Source: Ignavibacteria bacterium (GTDB taxonomy: Bacteria; Bacteroidota; Ignavibacteria; Kapaibacteriales; UBA961). Taken from it: a stretch of 64,000 nt of DNA. A program made the position numbers and the translations under genes. Within the stretch, counting starts at the first letter, position 1; each line of letters opens with the position of its first letter. The stretch lies in NCBI GenBank assembly GCA_016720145.1, contig JADJXV010000006.1, forward strand, positions 210,728 to 274,727, in the 5' to 3' direction. Of the stretch, positions 9,687 through 17,858 are shown piece by piece. The notes below the pieces were generated by a model, which saw only the letters and a program-made list of their open reading frames with translations, was not told where the DNA came from and did no database searches.

Positions 9687-10595
9687 TCATATCGGCTCGT
9701 TCACGTTACGCAAGGTATATTCCACAAATGCGCGATTTTTCTCACGGCAAATTATAATACCAATAGATGTATTTTCATCAGGTAGCTTTACGCGGTCATT
9801 CAAAACAGATAGATAAAACTGCATTTTTCCGGCATATTCCGGTTTAAATTTACCTGTTTTTAGTTCAATTGCTATTAAAGATCGCAATGCTCGGTGATAC
9901 AGCAATAGGTCAATAAAAAACTCTTCGTCTTCGATTTCCACACGATATTGCTGACCGATAAACGTAAAATGACCGCCCATTTCCACCAAGAAACGTTGGA
10001 TTTTTGCCACTAATGCATGCTCTAATTCCCTCTCGGAATAATCACCTTCCAATTCCAGGAAGTCGAAAGTATAATCATCTTTTACAGTAAAAACAGAACG
10101 TTTTTGATGAGTATTATCCAGTGTTTTCTCGAAATTCGTTTGATTTATCAGGAATTTTTGGTACGATTTGCTTCTAAGATTATCCTGTAAAACTCGCTTC
10201 GACCAACAATATTTAACGGTAGCTTTCAAATAATATTCACGCTCAAGATCATCAGAACACTGCTCTACAATCAATATGTTATGCGACCATGAAATTTCTC
10301 GCACCAGTGGTGCGAGTTTTTCGTTAGTCTCGTATTGGGAGTAAAAATTCTTCATTCTCCATATATTCGCCGCCGAAAAACCTTTGATTCCAGGAAATTC
10401 CTGTTGAATATCTTTGGCTAAAGATTCGACAACTGAAGCACCCCAGCCCTCGCGGCTTTGGCGGTCGGTAATTGAGTGTCCTATGTCCCAATACAATAGT
10501 ACTAATTCAGTGTTTGCAGCCCGAAGAGCATTGTATTGCGCAGAACGGATTCTCGCCTTTATCTCGCTGAAAAATGTTGAATAGAGTTCGTTCAT
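9687..10595 (-). CDS. YhcG-type PDDEXK nuclease (DUF1016), truncated by in-frame TGA
   Basis: 302 residues of the YhcG/DUF1016 family: an N-terminal helical domain (LLYWDIGHSITDRQ, GFSAANIWRMKNFY) and a C-terminal PD-(D/E)XK nuclease-like domain (EEFFIDLLLYHRALRSLIAIELKTGKF). Family members are linked to mobile DNA and restriction or Holliday-junction functions; no activity can be assigned here. The frame stops at a TGA after VNEPI, but the 35 codons beyond it (to 9579) still read as the usual family tail (LPEHLKGLLPSPEEI) and end in another TGA. A single base change, probably GGA to TGA, truncated a tail that is otherwise intact. A second family member lies at about 44 kb. Confidence 0.85.
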   Translation of the reverse strand: MNELYSTFFSEIKARIRSAQYNALRAANTELVLLYWDIGHSITDRQSREGWGASVVESLAKDIQQEFPGIKGFSAANIWRMKNFYSQYETNEKLAPLVREISWSHNILIVEQCSDDLEREYYLKATVKYCWSKRVLQDNLRSKSYQKFLINQTNFEKTLDNTHQKRSVFTVKDDYTFDFLELEGDYSERELEHALVAKIQRFLVEMGGHFTFIGQQYRVEIEDEEFFIDLLLYHRALRSLIAIELKTGKFKPEYAGKMQFYLSVLNDRVKLPDENTSIGIIICREKNRAFVEYTLRNVNEPI

Positions 10596-11071
10596 TGGTT
10601 TCTCCTATTTATGTGGTGGAATTGTTTGACAATTTATAATACTACTAATTACATTCTATTTCTCTTAGTAAATAATGTCAATTATTCTATGATTTAGTAC
10701 CATCTCTGCTATTGGGATACAAAGCTACAAGAGGGAAATTGTGATATTCTGCAACAGCTTCATTTATAGTAAATTATAAAGCACGGTTGCTTTCATACTT
10801 GTATCTTGGTTTAATGTATCATAGAGTTTTGATTTTATTCGAGGTTCGTTATATAGTTTGTTTTGAATGGTATAATCATAATTTTCCGAACAAAAATACA
10901 AGTTTTGATGCATGGAAAAATGGAGTAAATATCATAGAGTGGAATATTGAGAAATTTAATTTTATTCTGTATGTACTTTGATGAATTTGTAATCACAAAG
11001 TCCAGTTTGTTCTGACACCCGGATGACTAATTTGATAGAATGAATCGCGTTAAAGGTAGAAGCATATTGGT
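10596..11071. other. intergenic, AT-rich, no supported gene
   Basis: This AT-rich gap lies between the YhcG-type gene start and the hppA terminator. An open frame at 10787-10981 starts with TTG, is very rich in Ile, Phe, Tyr and Asn, and has no ribosome-binding site or recognisable domain, so it is not called. No tRNA or repeat is seen. Confidence 0.6.
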
Positions 11072-11112
11072 ACAAAAAAAAAGCCCTACTTTGAAGAAAG
11101 TAGAGCTTTATT
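11072..11112 (-). terminator. rho-independent terminator of hppA
   Basis: On the minus strand AAGCTCTACTTT pairs with AAAGTAGGGCTT (one mismatch) around a CTTC loop and is followed by a long T run (nine A on the given strand at 11073-11081). It lies 18 bases beyond the hppA stop. Confidence 0.9.
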
Positions 11113-11129
11113 ATATCGAACTGACAATT

Positions 11130-13253
11130 TTATTTGAATACTTTAATCAACCATCCGCCATTATTCATAAAGAATGGAACGAATACAAGCGATATAATTG
11201 CCATGAGTTTAATTAAAATGTTAAGTGATGGTCCTGATGTATCTTTGAATGGATCGCCGACAGTATCACCAACGACAGCCGCTTTGTGTGTGTCCGACCC
11301 TTTACCGCCGAGCTGACCTGTCTCGATATACTTCTTTGCGTTGTCCCAGGCACCACCGGAATTCGCCATCGAAATCGCAAGCATCACACCGACGATGAGC
11401 GCGCCGATGAGCATTCCTGCAAGCATTTGTACACCGAATAAAAAGCCCACGATTAGCGGTGAACCAATCACCAAAATACCGGGAGCGATCATTTCGCGAA
11501 GAGAGGCTTTGGTTGAGATATCTACGCATGTTGCATAGTCAGGACGTCCTGTGCCTTCAAGAATCCCCGGGATCGTTCGGAACTGACGGCGAACTTCCTC
11601 GATCATATCGAAAGCTGCCTTGCCAACCGAACGCATGGTCATCGCAGAAAATGCAAATGGAAGAGAAGCACCGACGAATAATCCTGCCATTACCTCAGGA
11701 TTCAACATGTTGATTTCAGGCAAATTAGCGCGTGTGAGGAATGCAGCTGTGAGTGCAAGAGACGTGAGAGCAGCTGAACCAATCGCGAATCCTTTTCCAA
11801 TCGCTGCTGTAGTATTACCTGCTGCATCAAGCGCATCAGTTCGCTTACGAATATCTTTGCCCATACCGGCCATTTCTGCTATTCCACCGGCGTTATCAGA
11901 TACAGGACCGTAAGCATCGATCGTGAGACCGACGGCAATCGTACCGAGCATACCGATAGCAGCCATTGCGATACCGTACATACCTGCATAACTGAATCCA
12001 ATTACTACGGTTACAGCCATGAGAAGCATTGGTACGACTGAACTGTTGTACCCAAGCGATAAACCGTAAATTATATTGGTCGCTGCACCTGTTTTGGAAG
12101 CATCCGCTACTTCACGAACAGGTTTGAAACGGTGGGAAGTGAAATATTCAGTGACGAGTCCTATGAGCAAACCTGAAATCAATCCCGCTGCCAGGCAAAT
12201 AAACACACCGGTATTGGTGAACATTTGAGTGCCGATCATATAATTAGCAGGGATCATTTCCATCGTCGGGAAATACAAGCCGACTAGCATGAGGAACGTA
12301 GATAATACCAGAGCTGTCTTCAAAGCGCCTTCGACTTTTTCTTCTGTTTTTGGTCTAATAAAAAAGAGAGAAATCAAGCTCGCAACTATACCAACACCAC
12401 TGACTAACAGCGGAAAGAGCAATGCCGATAATCGTACATTTCCCTCTGGGAGTAACGCAAAAGCAGATGCGCCAATCACCATAGCTGCACAAGTACTTTC
12501 GGCGACCGAACCAAATAAATCGGCACCCATTCCCGCGATATCACCCACATTATCACCCACATTATCCGCAATAACTGCCGGATTACGTGGATCGTCTTCG
12601 GGAATACCGGCTTCGACTTTTCCAACTAAATCAGCACCGACATCGGCTGCTTTGGTATAAATACCGCCGCCAACACGAGCAAATAAAGCGACGGACGAAC
12701 CTCCAAGTGCGAATCCAGATAAGATTTCCATAAGAATTGGTTTTTCAATGCCTGGAAGCATTGTATCAAGTCCTAAATACACAAGCATGAGTCCGATAAT
12801 TGCGAGACCGGTGAGTCCGAACCCCATCACGACACCTGACTTAAAAGCTACACCGAAAGATTCTGCAAGAGAAATTCGAGCTGCGGCTGCCGTGCGAACA
12901 TTACCCTTTGTTGCAATCTTCATACCGACATACCCTGCAATTACAGAAGTAGCAGCACCTATGAGGAAGCTCACAGCTGAATAAATTCCCATCGGAACAG
13001 GTGAATGAGGGTCATTGACTGTGAGTGCAATGATAATTGCAAATATTACCATAAATAACGCTAATATGCGATATTCACGTTTCAGGAAAGCCATTGCGCC
13101 TTCGGCAATTGCACCGGAAATTTCCTTGAGTTTTGCCACTTCCTGCGGTGATTCTGCACCTTGTTCAATCGAAATCGAGCTAACCATCCGCGAATACATA
13201 AATGCCACAATCAATGACAATGTACCCAAGCCAAGTATTAACCAAATAACCAT
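11130..13253 (-). CDS. hppA: K+-dependent membrane pyrophosphatase (ion-pumping)
   Basis: 707 residues with about 16 hydrophobic segments, the usual size of membrane pyrophosphatases. Substrate motifs are intact: YTKAADVGADLVGKVEAGIP, DDPRNPAVIADNVGDNVGD and GDTVGDPFKDTSGPS. The enzyme hydrolyses pyrophosphate and pumps H+ or Na+ across the inner membrane. In AAGNTTAAIGKG the residue after GNTTA is Ala, the mark of the K+-dependent class (Lys in the K+-independent class); pumped-ion specificity is not resolved here. The ATG at 13253 is preferred over an in-frame TTG 24 bases upstream, because homologues begin at this hydrophobic MVIWLILGLG. It is monocistronic, with its own terminator. Confidence 0.93.
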   Translation of the reverse strand: MVIWLILGLGTLSLIVAFMYSRMVSSISIEQGAESPQEVAKLKEISGAIAEGAMAFLKREYRILALFMVIFAIIIALTVNDPHSPVPMGIYSAVSFLIGAATSVIAGYVGMKIATKGNVRTAAAARISLAESFGVAFKSGVVMGFGLTGLAIIGLMLVYLGLDTMLPGIEKPILMEILSGFALGGSSVALFARVGGGIYTKAADVGADLVGKVEAGIPEDDPRNPAVIADNVGDNVGDIAGMGADLFGSVAESTCAAMVIGASAFALLPEGNVRLSALLFPLLVSGVGIVASLISLFFIRPKTEEKVEGALKTALVLSTFLMLVGLYFPTMEMIPANYMIGTQMFTNTGVFICLAAGLISGLLIGLVTEYFTSHRFKPVREVADASKTGAATNIIYGLSLGYNSSVVPMLLMAVTVVIGFSYAGMYGIAMAAIGMLGTIAVGLTIDAYGPVSDNAGGIAEMAGMGKDIRKRTDALDAAGNTTAAIGKGFAIGSAALTSLALTAAFLTRANLPEINMLNPEVMAGLFVGASLPFAFSAMTMRSVGKAAFDMIEEVRRQFRTIPGILEGTGRPDYATCVDISTKASLREMIAPGILVIGSPLIVGFLFGVQMLAGMLIGALIVGVMLAISMANSGGAWDNAKKYIETGQLGGKGSDTHKAAVVGDTVGDPFKDTSGPSLNILIKLMAIISLVFVPFFMNNGGWLIKVFK

Positions 13254-13460
13254 ATAATTTGTAAAATAATGAAACAATACTATTATAATTTTAAATGTCA
13301 GGTAGAACTCTTATTTGCCATGATTTGCATGAAATACTTCGAAGTAATCTATCAAGCATTTCTCAACAACCAAAGAATTCTATTTGTTTGTTGGCGAGTT
13401 TCGCCTTATTTTCGCGCTCCGAAATTTGAAACCCTTCAAATTTTGTCAAATTTTGACGTT

Positions 13461-13534
13461 GAATCCTTAGCTCAGTTGGTTAGAGCGTTACGTTGACATC
13501 GTAAAGGTCACTGGTTCGAGTCCAGTAGGGTTCA
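13461..13534 (+). tRNA. tRNA-Val(GAC)
   Basis: A full cloverleaf is visible. The acceptor GAATCCT pairs with AGGGTTC (one G-T pair); the D arm is GCTC/GAGC; the anticodon stem TTACG/CGTAA encloses the loop TTGACAT with anticodon GAC; the T arm ACTGG/CCAGT encloses TTCGAGT. The discriminator base is A and CCA is not fully encoded. It sits alone between hppA and the citrate synthase gene, followed by a strong hairpin with T run. Confidence 0.95.
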
Positions 13535-13548
13535 CAATCGTTCCGATA

Positions 13549-13590
13549 AAAAGAAGCTCCATACAAAATATGGAGCTTCTTTATTTTTTT
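13549..13590. terminator. bidirectional terminator between tRNA-Val and citrate synthase
   Basis: A 13-bp stem (AAGAAGCTCCATA at 13551-13563 with its complement at 13569-13581) has a 5-base loop and T runs on both strands. It serves the tRNA on the plus strand and the citrate synthase gene on the minus strand, whose stop is 27 bases away. Confidence 0.9.
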
Positions 13591-13616
13591 GGAAGGATCA
13601 AACGTAACGTCTGAGT

Positions 13617-14891
13617 TTACATTCCAGCCAGCTTCTTCAATTCATTCAATGTCATTGATTTAGGGCGGACAATTGGCGAACCGAACAGACGATGGAAAAC
13701 GATTTGCGAGCAAATCCCCATCGCGCGTGACACACCGAACATCACCGTATAAAATTCAAATTCCTGTAAACCATAATAATATAAGAGAGAACCCGATGCT
13801 TCGTCAACATTTGGCCATGGATTTTTCGCTTTGCCTTGTTCTTTGAGTACTTCCGGGACAATTTTGAAGAGCTTTTGCATGATAGCTATATTATCATCAT
13901 CCAAATTATGCTGTTCGGCAAATTGATAAAATGCTGTAAATCGTGGATCTGTCACCCGCAATACTGCGTGTCCATATCCGGGAATTACCTGCCCGCTGCT
14001 CAGACGTTTCCATGTGTACTCGCGAAGCTGTTCATCTGTCGGCACACCGTTGAATTCATGTCGTAAGTCGAGAATAAAGCGCAAACATTCTTGATTTGCC
14101 AGACCATGAAGCGGGCCTGCAAGTCCATTCAAACCGGCACTTACAGAATAGAACACATCCGAAAGTGCCGAGCTGACGACATGGGATGTCATCGCGCTCA
14201 CATTACCACCTTCGTGATCACTGTGTAGCACTAAATACAAGCGAATTAAATCTCTGAAACTTGCATCATCGGATATTCCGAGCATGTGCGCAAAATTTGC
14301 GCTCCAGTCGAGTCCTGCTTGTGGTGCAATCAATTCACCTTTACCAAAACGTATTCTGTAAATACCTGCAGCGATTGTAGATACGCCGCTTAAGAGTGTA
14401 ATAGAATCTTCGAGAGTCGCGTGCCAAAGTGCGTCTTTTGAGCCGCCTTCTTCATATACTTTACGGTATTTTGATTCACGCTCAAGTGCCATAATACCAA
14501 CGCTGAGCATCACCATAGGATGTGAATCTTTCGGCATTGCTTTTAACACATCCCATACATATTGCGGTACTTCTGCTTTGCGAGCAAATGCGCGTTTAAT
14601 TTCTTCATGTTCAGCAGAATTGGGCTTAGAACCTGTACAAAGGAGGAAGAAAATATCTTCAGGTGTTTGATCGGTGAGCTCGAGGATGGGAATATTACGG
14701 ATGCGGAGACCTTCATCAGCGGAAACGGAGGAGGTGTCACAGACTAAAGCAGGAACGGCGCGCATGCCGCCAAGTACTTGTTCAATTGCTACGGTTGCGA
14801 TCTGTAGGTCGCCATGTTCTTTCATCAATGCTGCGCGGTCTGCACGAAGCTGTGGCAACATTTCCATTAATCGGGAGGTAAATAATTCCAT
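13617..14891 (-). CDS. gltA: citrate synthase, eukaryotic-type
   Basis: 424 residues. It has the active-site His segments LHSDHEGGNVSAMTSHVV and GLAGPLHGLANQE plus IPGYGHAVLR, and lies closer to mitochondrial-type Si citrate synthases than to the short bacterial type I enzyme. It condenses acetyl-CoA and oxaloacetate at entry to the TCA cycle. AGGTG lies four bases upstream of the ATG, a good ribosome-binding site. It is monocistronic by position: the shared terminator lies downstream, and the upstream SDR gene on the same strand is 145 bases away. Confidence 0.95.
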   Translation of the reverse strand: MELFTSRLMEMLPQLRADRAALMKEHGDLQIATVAIEQVLGGMRAVPALVCDTSSVSADEGLRIRNIPILELTDQTPEDIFFLLCTGSKPNSAEHEEIKRAFARKAEVPQYVWDVLKAMPKDSHPMVMLSVGIMALERESKYRKVYEEGGSKDALWHATLEDSITLLSGVSTIAAGIYRIRFGKGELIAPQAGLDWSANFAHMLGISDDASFRDLIRLYLVLHSDHEGGNVSAMTSHVVSSALSDVFYSVSAGLNGLAGPLHGLANQECLRFILDLRHEFNGVPTDEQLREYTWKRLSSGQVIPGYGHAVLRVTDPRFTAFYQFAEQHNLDDDNIAIMQKLFKIVPEVLKEQGKAKNPWPNVDEASGSLLYYYGLQEFEFYTVMFGVSRAMGICSQIVFHRLFGSPIVRPKSMTLNELKKLAGM

Positions 14892-15036
14892 ACTACACCT
14901 AAAAGTTGAAATAAGCTGTTAATTTGCGGGTTAAAAATTACATTTTTCGGTTAATTTTCCTGCAAAATTACGGATTCCTTCGCACTCATGAAGCATAAAA
15001 ATTTACGTTGGAATAATTAGATTCTATCATCAGGTT

Positions 15037-15711
15037 CTATGTCGGAAGTTTACCATACATCGGAATCACCGCACCACTGATTCCCTTACTATTATCCGAA
15101 CATAACAAGTAAATTGCGCTCGCAATATCTACGGGTAACGTCCATGAATTTTCTTCTCCATTACTCGCCCATTCTAGATTGGCGGCAGTACGGATTATTC
15201 CCGGTACAATAACATTTGCACGAATATTTTTGGACTTCCCTTCTTCAGCGGCGGTCATTGTCAGTGAAATTGAAGCGGCTTTAGCAGCAGCATAGCATGA
15301 TTTATTTTCTACTGGAAGAAGTGCAGCTTTAGCGCCGATTGTTACAATTGAACCACCGGATTGCAACGAGCGAAGTGCTTGCCTGATAACGAGAAACGTC
15401 GTTCGTGTATTGAGCTGGATCATTGATTCAAACACACCAATCGGTGTTTCGGAAAATGAAATTCCCGCTTCGATTCCACCTACAAGATGCACGACAGCAT
15501 GAATATCGCCCGCCTCAATAAAGAGTACTTCCACCTCCGACTCCTCAGAGAGATTCCTAATTGAAGACGACAGATGAGAATGTACCGGCAAGCGCTCAGC
15601 ATCTATGTCAGTCCTACACGCAGCGTGGACATGCCAGCCTTTAGAAAGAAAATAGTCCGTTACAAATAAGCCGAGATTACCGGCAGCGCCGGTGAGAAGG
15701 AGTGTAGGCAT
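15037..15711 (-). CDS. short-chain dehydrogenase/reductase (SDR)
   Basis: 224 residues. The N-terminal Rossmann motif TGAAGNLG binds NAD(P), and the catalytic Tyr and Lys are in CYAAAKAAS. The active-site Ser region reads SIVTIGAKAAL, a weaker match than the usual SS. The C-terminus ends ISGAVIPMYGKLPT as in many classical SDRs. The substrate is unknown. The start at 15711 (MPTLLLTGAAG) is chosen over an in-frame start 105 bases upstream, because the extra residues precede the Rossmann strand and resemble no domain. It may share a transcript with the citrate synthase gene downstream. Confidence 0.85.
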   Translation of the reverse strand: MPTLLLTGAAGNLGLFVTDYFLSKGWHVHAACRTDIDAERLPVHSHLSSSIRNLSEESEVEVLFIEAGDIHAVVHLVGGIEAGISFSETPIGVFESMIQLNTRTTFLVIRQALRSLQSGGSIVTIGAKAALLPVENKSCYAAAKAASISLTMTAAEEGKSKNIRANVIVPGIIRTAANLEWASNGEENSWTLPVDIASAIYLLCSDNSKGISGAVIPMYGKLPT

Positions 15712-15819
15712 GAGGATTCCAGAATTAATTGAGAATTTTAATACTAATAAATTAGCATTTTTTATAGAATTCTCCCGTAGTATAGGAAATTTTTCATGTG
15801 AAAACAATACGACCATGCC

Positions 15820-15847
15820 GTAGAGACGCGATGCATCGCGTCTCTAC
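15820..15847. repeat. 28-bp perfect palindrome (REP-like)
   Basis: A perfectly self-complementary 28-base sequence centred at 15833/15834 begins GTAGAGACGCGATG and is followed by its exact reverse complement. It lies between the SDR gene and the peroxidase gene. There is no T run, so it is not a standard terminator. Similar GTAGAGACG palindromes are dispersed repeats in other bacteria, from memory; only one copy is seen in this window. Confidence 0.7.
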
Positions 15848-15889
15848 ACATTCATGCCACCGAAAGACATATTTTTTCCATTCCAGAGG

Positions 15890-17776
15890 TCAATATATAC
15901 CACCTACACGTCGGACATTCTCCCTCTTACCGGGAATCTTTGGTAAAAGACGTGGTCTGGACGTAATTCCGGTCGTATCGGTAAGCGTTCGTAAAAACGC
16001 AATGAGGGCTTGCTTTTCATCCGGTCGTAGTTGAAGCTTATCCGCCGGTAATGTCTGATTATTCAACGACATACCGATTCCATTCCCACCACCACGATTA
16101 TAGAAATCTATGACTTGTTCGAGCGTTGAATAGACGCCATTATGCATATATGGCGCAGTCAGAGCGATATTGCGGAGAGTCGGTGTCTTGAAAGCGTGCT
16201 TTTCTATTTCAGCTTTGCTGTAGTTGTATTTCCCGGCATCATTATCTATGGTGGCGTTGGCTGTGTCAGGATGAGCAGGCACGCCTATTACTTCGGCTTC
16301 TGTTTCGGTGAAATGTGGAGGAACATTTCCATTAAAGAATGGTGTAAAATGACACGTTGCACATTTTGCCTTACCTGAGAAGATAGTAAATCCATGCTTC
16401 GCTTCTGATGAAATTGCCGAAGTCTCTCCTCTCATAAAACGATCAAACGGAGAATTCATCGGACGCAATGAGCGAACAAAAGAAGCTAATGCAATTCGGA
16501 TATGTAATTCAGTAATTGCACTATCTCCTGATTTATGAAATGCTTGCCGGAACATCTCAACATATTCTTTGCTACTCTTCAAGCGAGCTACTACTTCAGT
16601 TAGCGAACCATGCATTTCGTTTTCATTGGTAATCACACCCGTCGCCTGATCTTCTAAATATGTAACATGCTGGTCGTAAAATGCTGAGTTCTGCATACCT
16701 GCAAATAACATCGTCGGTGCATTGCGCAGCATACCTTTTGCTCCATCGAGTACTCTACTTGTCGGCAATCCATCAGTAAAAGCACGCTCAGATTGATGAC
16801 AACTTGCACAGGCACGGTCAGAATTTTTCGATAAAATTGGATCGTAAAACAGTATTTTCCCGAGACTTATTTTTGCTTCAGTTAATGGACGAGCATAATT
16901 GGGTGAGAAAAATTCAACATTCCAGGCCGAAGAATCAAAAAGCGATATCGCGTTTGATGAAAATGCCCGAAGATCATTTTTATAGGGTATTTTTAGTGAT
17001 GTTTGAACATCATTTATACTCTTCAAGAGCGGTTTTGCGTGTTGAACGTTAAACTCAGAACGGTCAAATTCATCAAAATTATTCGCATTTCTAAGGAATA
17101 CTTGAGCACGCTCAAATTCATTATTCAACAATTTGAATGGTGTTTGAGTTTCATTACTTACATAAATTTCAAGCGTTTTTTGGATTGCTTCCAAAGATAC
17201 AGCTGATTCTTTGAGAGAATGGAATGTAATTGGAGTGTCAAACCCAACTATTCCAAGTGTATTAATTCTAATGATTTGCAATCTTAGAGCATCAAAAATA
17301 TGGCTGTCAGTCAGTTCGATTGTTTCTGCAACCTTGCGTAATCGTCGTACATTCGAGGCTAACACGTTGATTTGATGTCGTAAATTCGTGCGCTGTGTAG
17401 TATTGATATGAGGAAAGAGTAATTCTTCAACTACTTGAAATCCTTCCGGTTCGATCGTTCTATTCACATCGTCTTCTTCCACTTTTTCAAGTACGGCTCC
17501 ATTCAGTGAGCGAGCAGTTGCTGGGTTGTAATATTCGGCGAAATGTTCGACTCGCTTATAGGCAGCACGAGCTGAGAAAAACAGCTTTTGAAGTACAATT
17601 TCGGACTCATTTTCAATCTGTGCACGTTGTAATTTACTGACAATAGAGTCCAATTCTATCACAGAATTAACGTAAAGATTTTTTACGAGGAGAGTAGGCG
17701 TATCTTCGGTTTTCTTTTCAGAGCAAGCCATTAACACACAAAAAAATATTGCAGAAAGTAGATGTATTCGGTACAT
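15890..17776 (-). CDS. di-heme cytochrome c peroxidase-family lipoprotein with N-terminal helical domain
   Basis: 628 residues, about 250 more than a usual bacterial di-heme peroxidase. A lipoprotein signal ends FCVLMAC at residue 18. Residues about 25-290 form a helical region with an imelysin-like look (YKRVEHFAEYY, EPEGFQVVEELLFP). The C-terminal part has two heme c motifs, CASCH near 323 and CATCH near 471, plus LGKILFYDPILS and TPTLRNIALTAPYMHNGVY as in CcpA/MauG enzymes. It should act in the periplasm, reducing peroxide or performing a MauG-like oxidation. The PhoX-like gene lies upstream on the same strand but is separated by a terminator. Confidence 0.85.
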   Translation of the reverse strand: MYRIHLLSAIFFCVLMACSEKKTEDTPTLLVKNLYVNSVIELDSIVSKLQRAQIENESEIVLQKLFFSARAAYKRVEHFAEYYNPATARSLNGAVLEKVEEDDVNRTIEPEGFQVVEELLFPHINTTQRTNLRHQINVLASNVRRLRKVAETIELTDSHIFDALRLQIIRINTLGIVGFDTPITFHSLKESAVSLEAIQKTLEIYVSNETQTPFKLLNNEFERAQVFLRNANNFDEFDRSEFNVQHAKPLLKSINDVQTSLKIPYKNDLRAFSSNAISLFDSSAWNVEFFSPNYARPLTEAKISLGKILFYDPILSKNSDRACASCHQSERAFTDGLPTSRVLDGAKGMLRNAPTMLFAGMQNSAFYDQHVTYLEDQATGVITNENEMHGSLTEVVARLKSSKEYVEMFRQAFHKSGDSAITELHIRIALASFVRSLRPMNSPFDRFMRGETSAISSEAKHGFTIFSGKAKCATCHFTPFFNGNVPPHFTETEAEVIGVPAHPDTANATIDNDAGKYNYSKAEIEKHAFKTPTLRNIALTAPYMHNGVYSTLEQVIDFYNRGGGNGIGMSLNNQTLPADKLQLRPDEKQALIAFLRTLTDTTGITSRPRLLPKIPGKRENVRRVGGIY

Positions 17777-17789
17777 AGGATAGAAGAGT

Positions 17790-17832
17790 TAAAAAATAAA
17801 AGCGCGAGAACCTTGTGTAAAGTTCCCGCGCA
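17790..17832 (-). terminator. rho-independent terminator of the PhoX-like gene
   Basis: On the minus strand GCGCGGGAAC pairs with GTTCTCGCGC (one mismatch) around a 10-base loop, then a T-rich tract. It lies between the PhoX-like stop and the start of the peroxidase gene, so the two are probably separate transcripts or attenuated. Confidence 0.8.
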
Positions 17833-17858
17833 GAAATTTGAAATATACTAATTCAATA

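Noticed and set aside
9687..9689. TGA in the YhcG-type gene read as selenocysteine
   Set aside because: No hairpin resembling a selenocysteine insertion element follows, the family has no Sec at this place (Gly is expected), and TGA is a normal stop in many neighbouring genes.
10787..10981. 64-residue open frame on the plus strand
   Set aside because: TTG start, no ribosome-binding site, extreme AT-driven composition (Ile, Phe, Tyr, Asn), no domain; probably chance in an AT-rich gap.
12289..13257. Long antisense frames opposite hppA (and similar ones opposite kdpB, metH and the TonB gene)
   Set aside because: They mirror codon structure of well-supported genes on the other strand and encode no recognisable protein.
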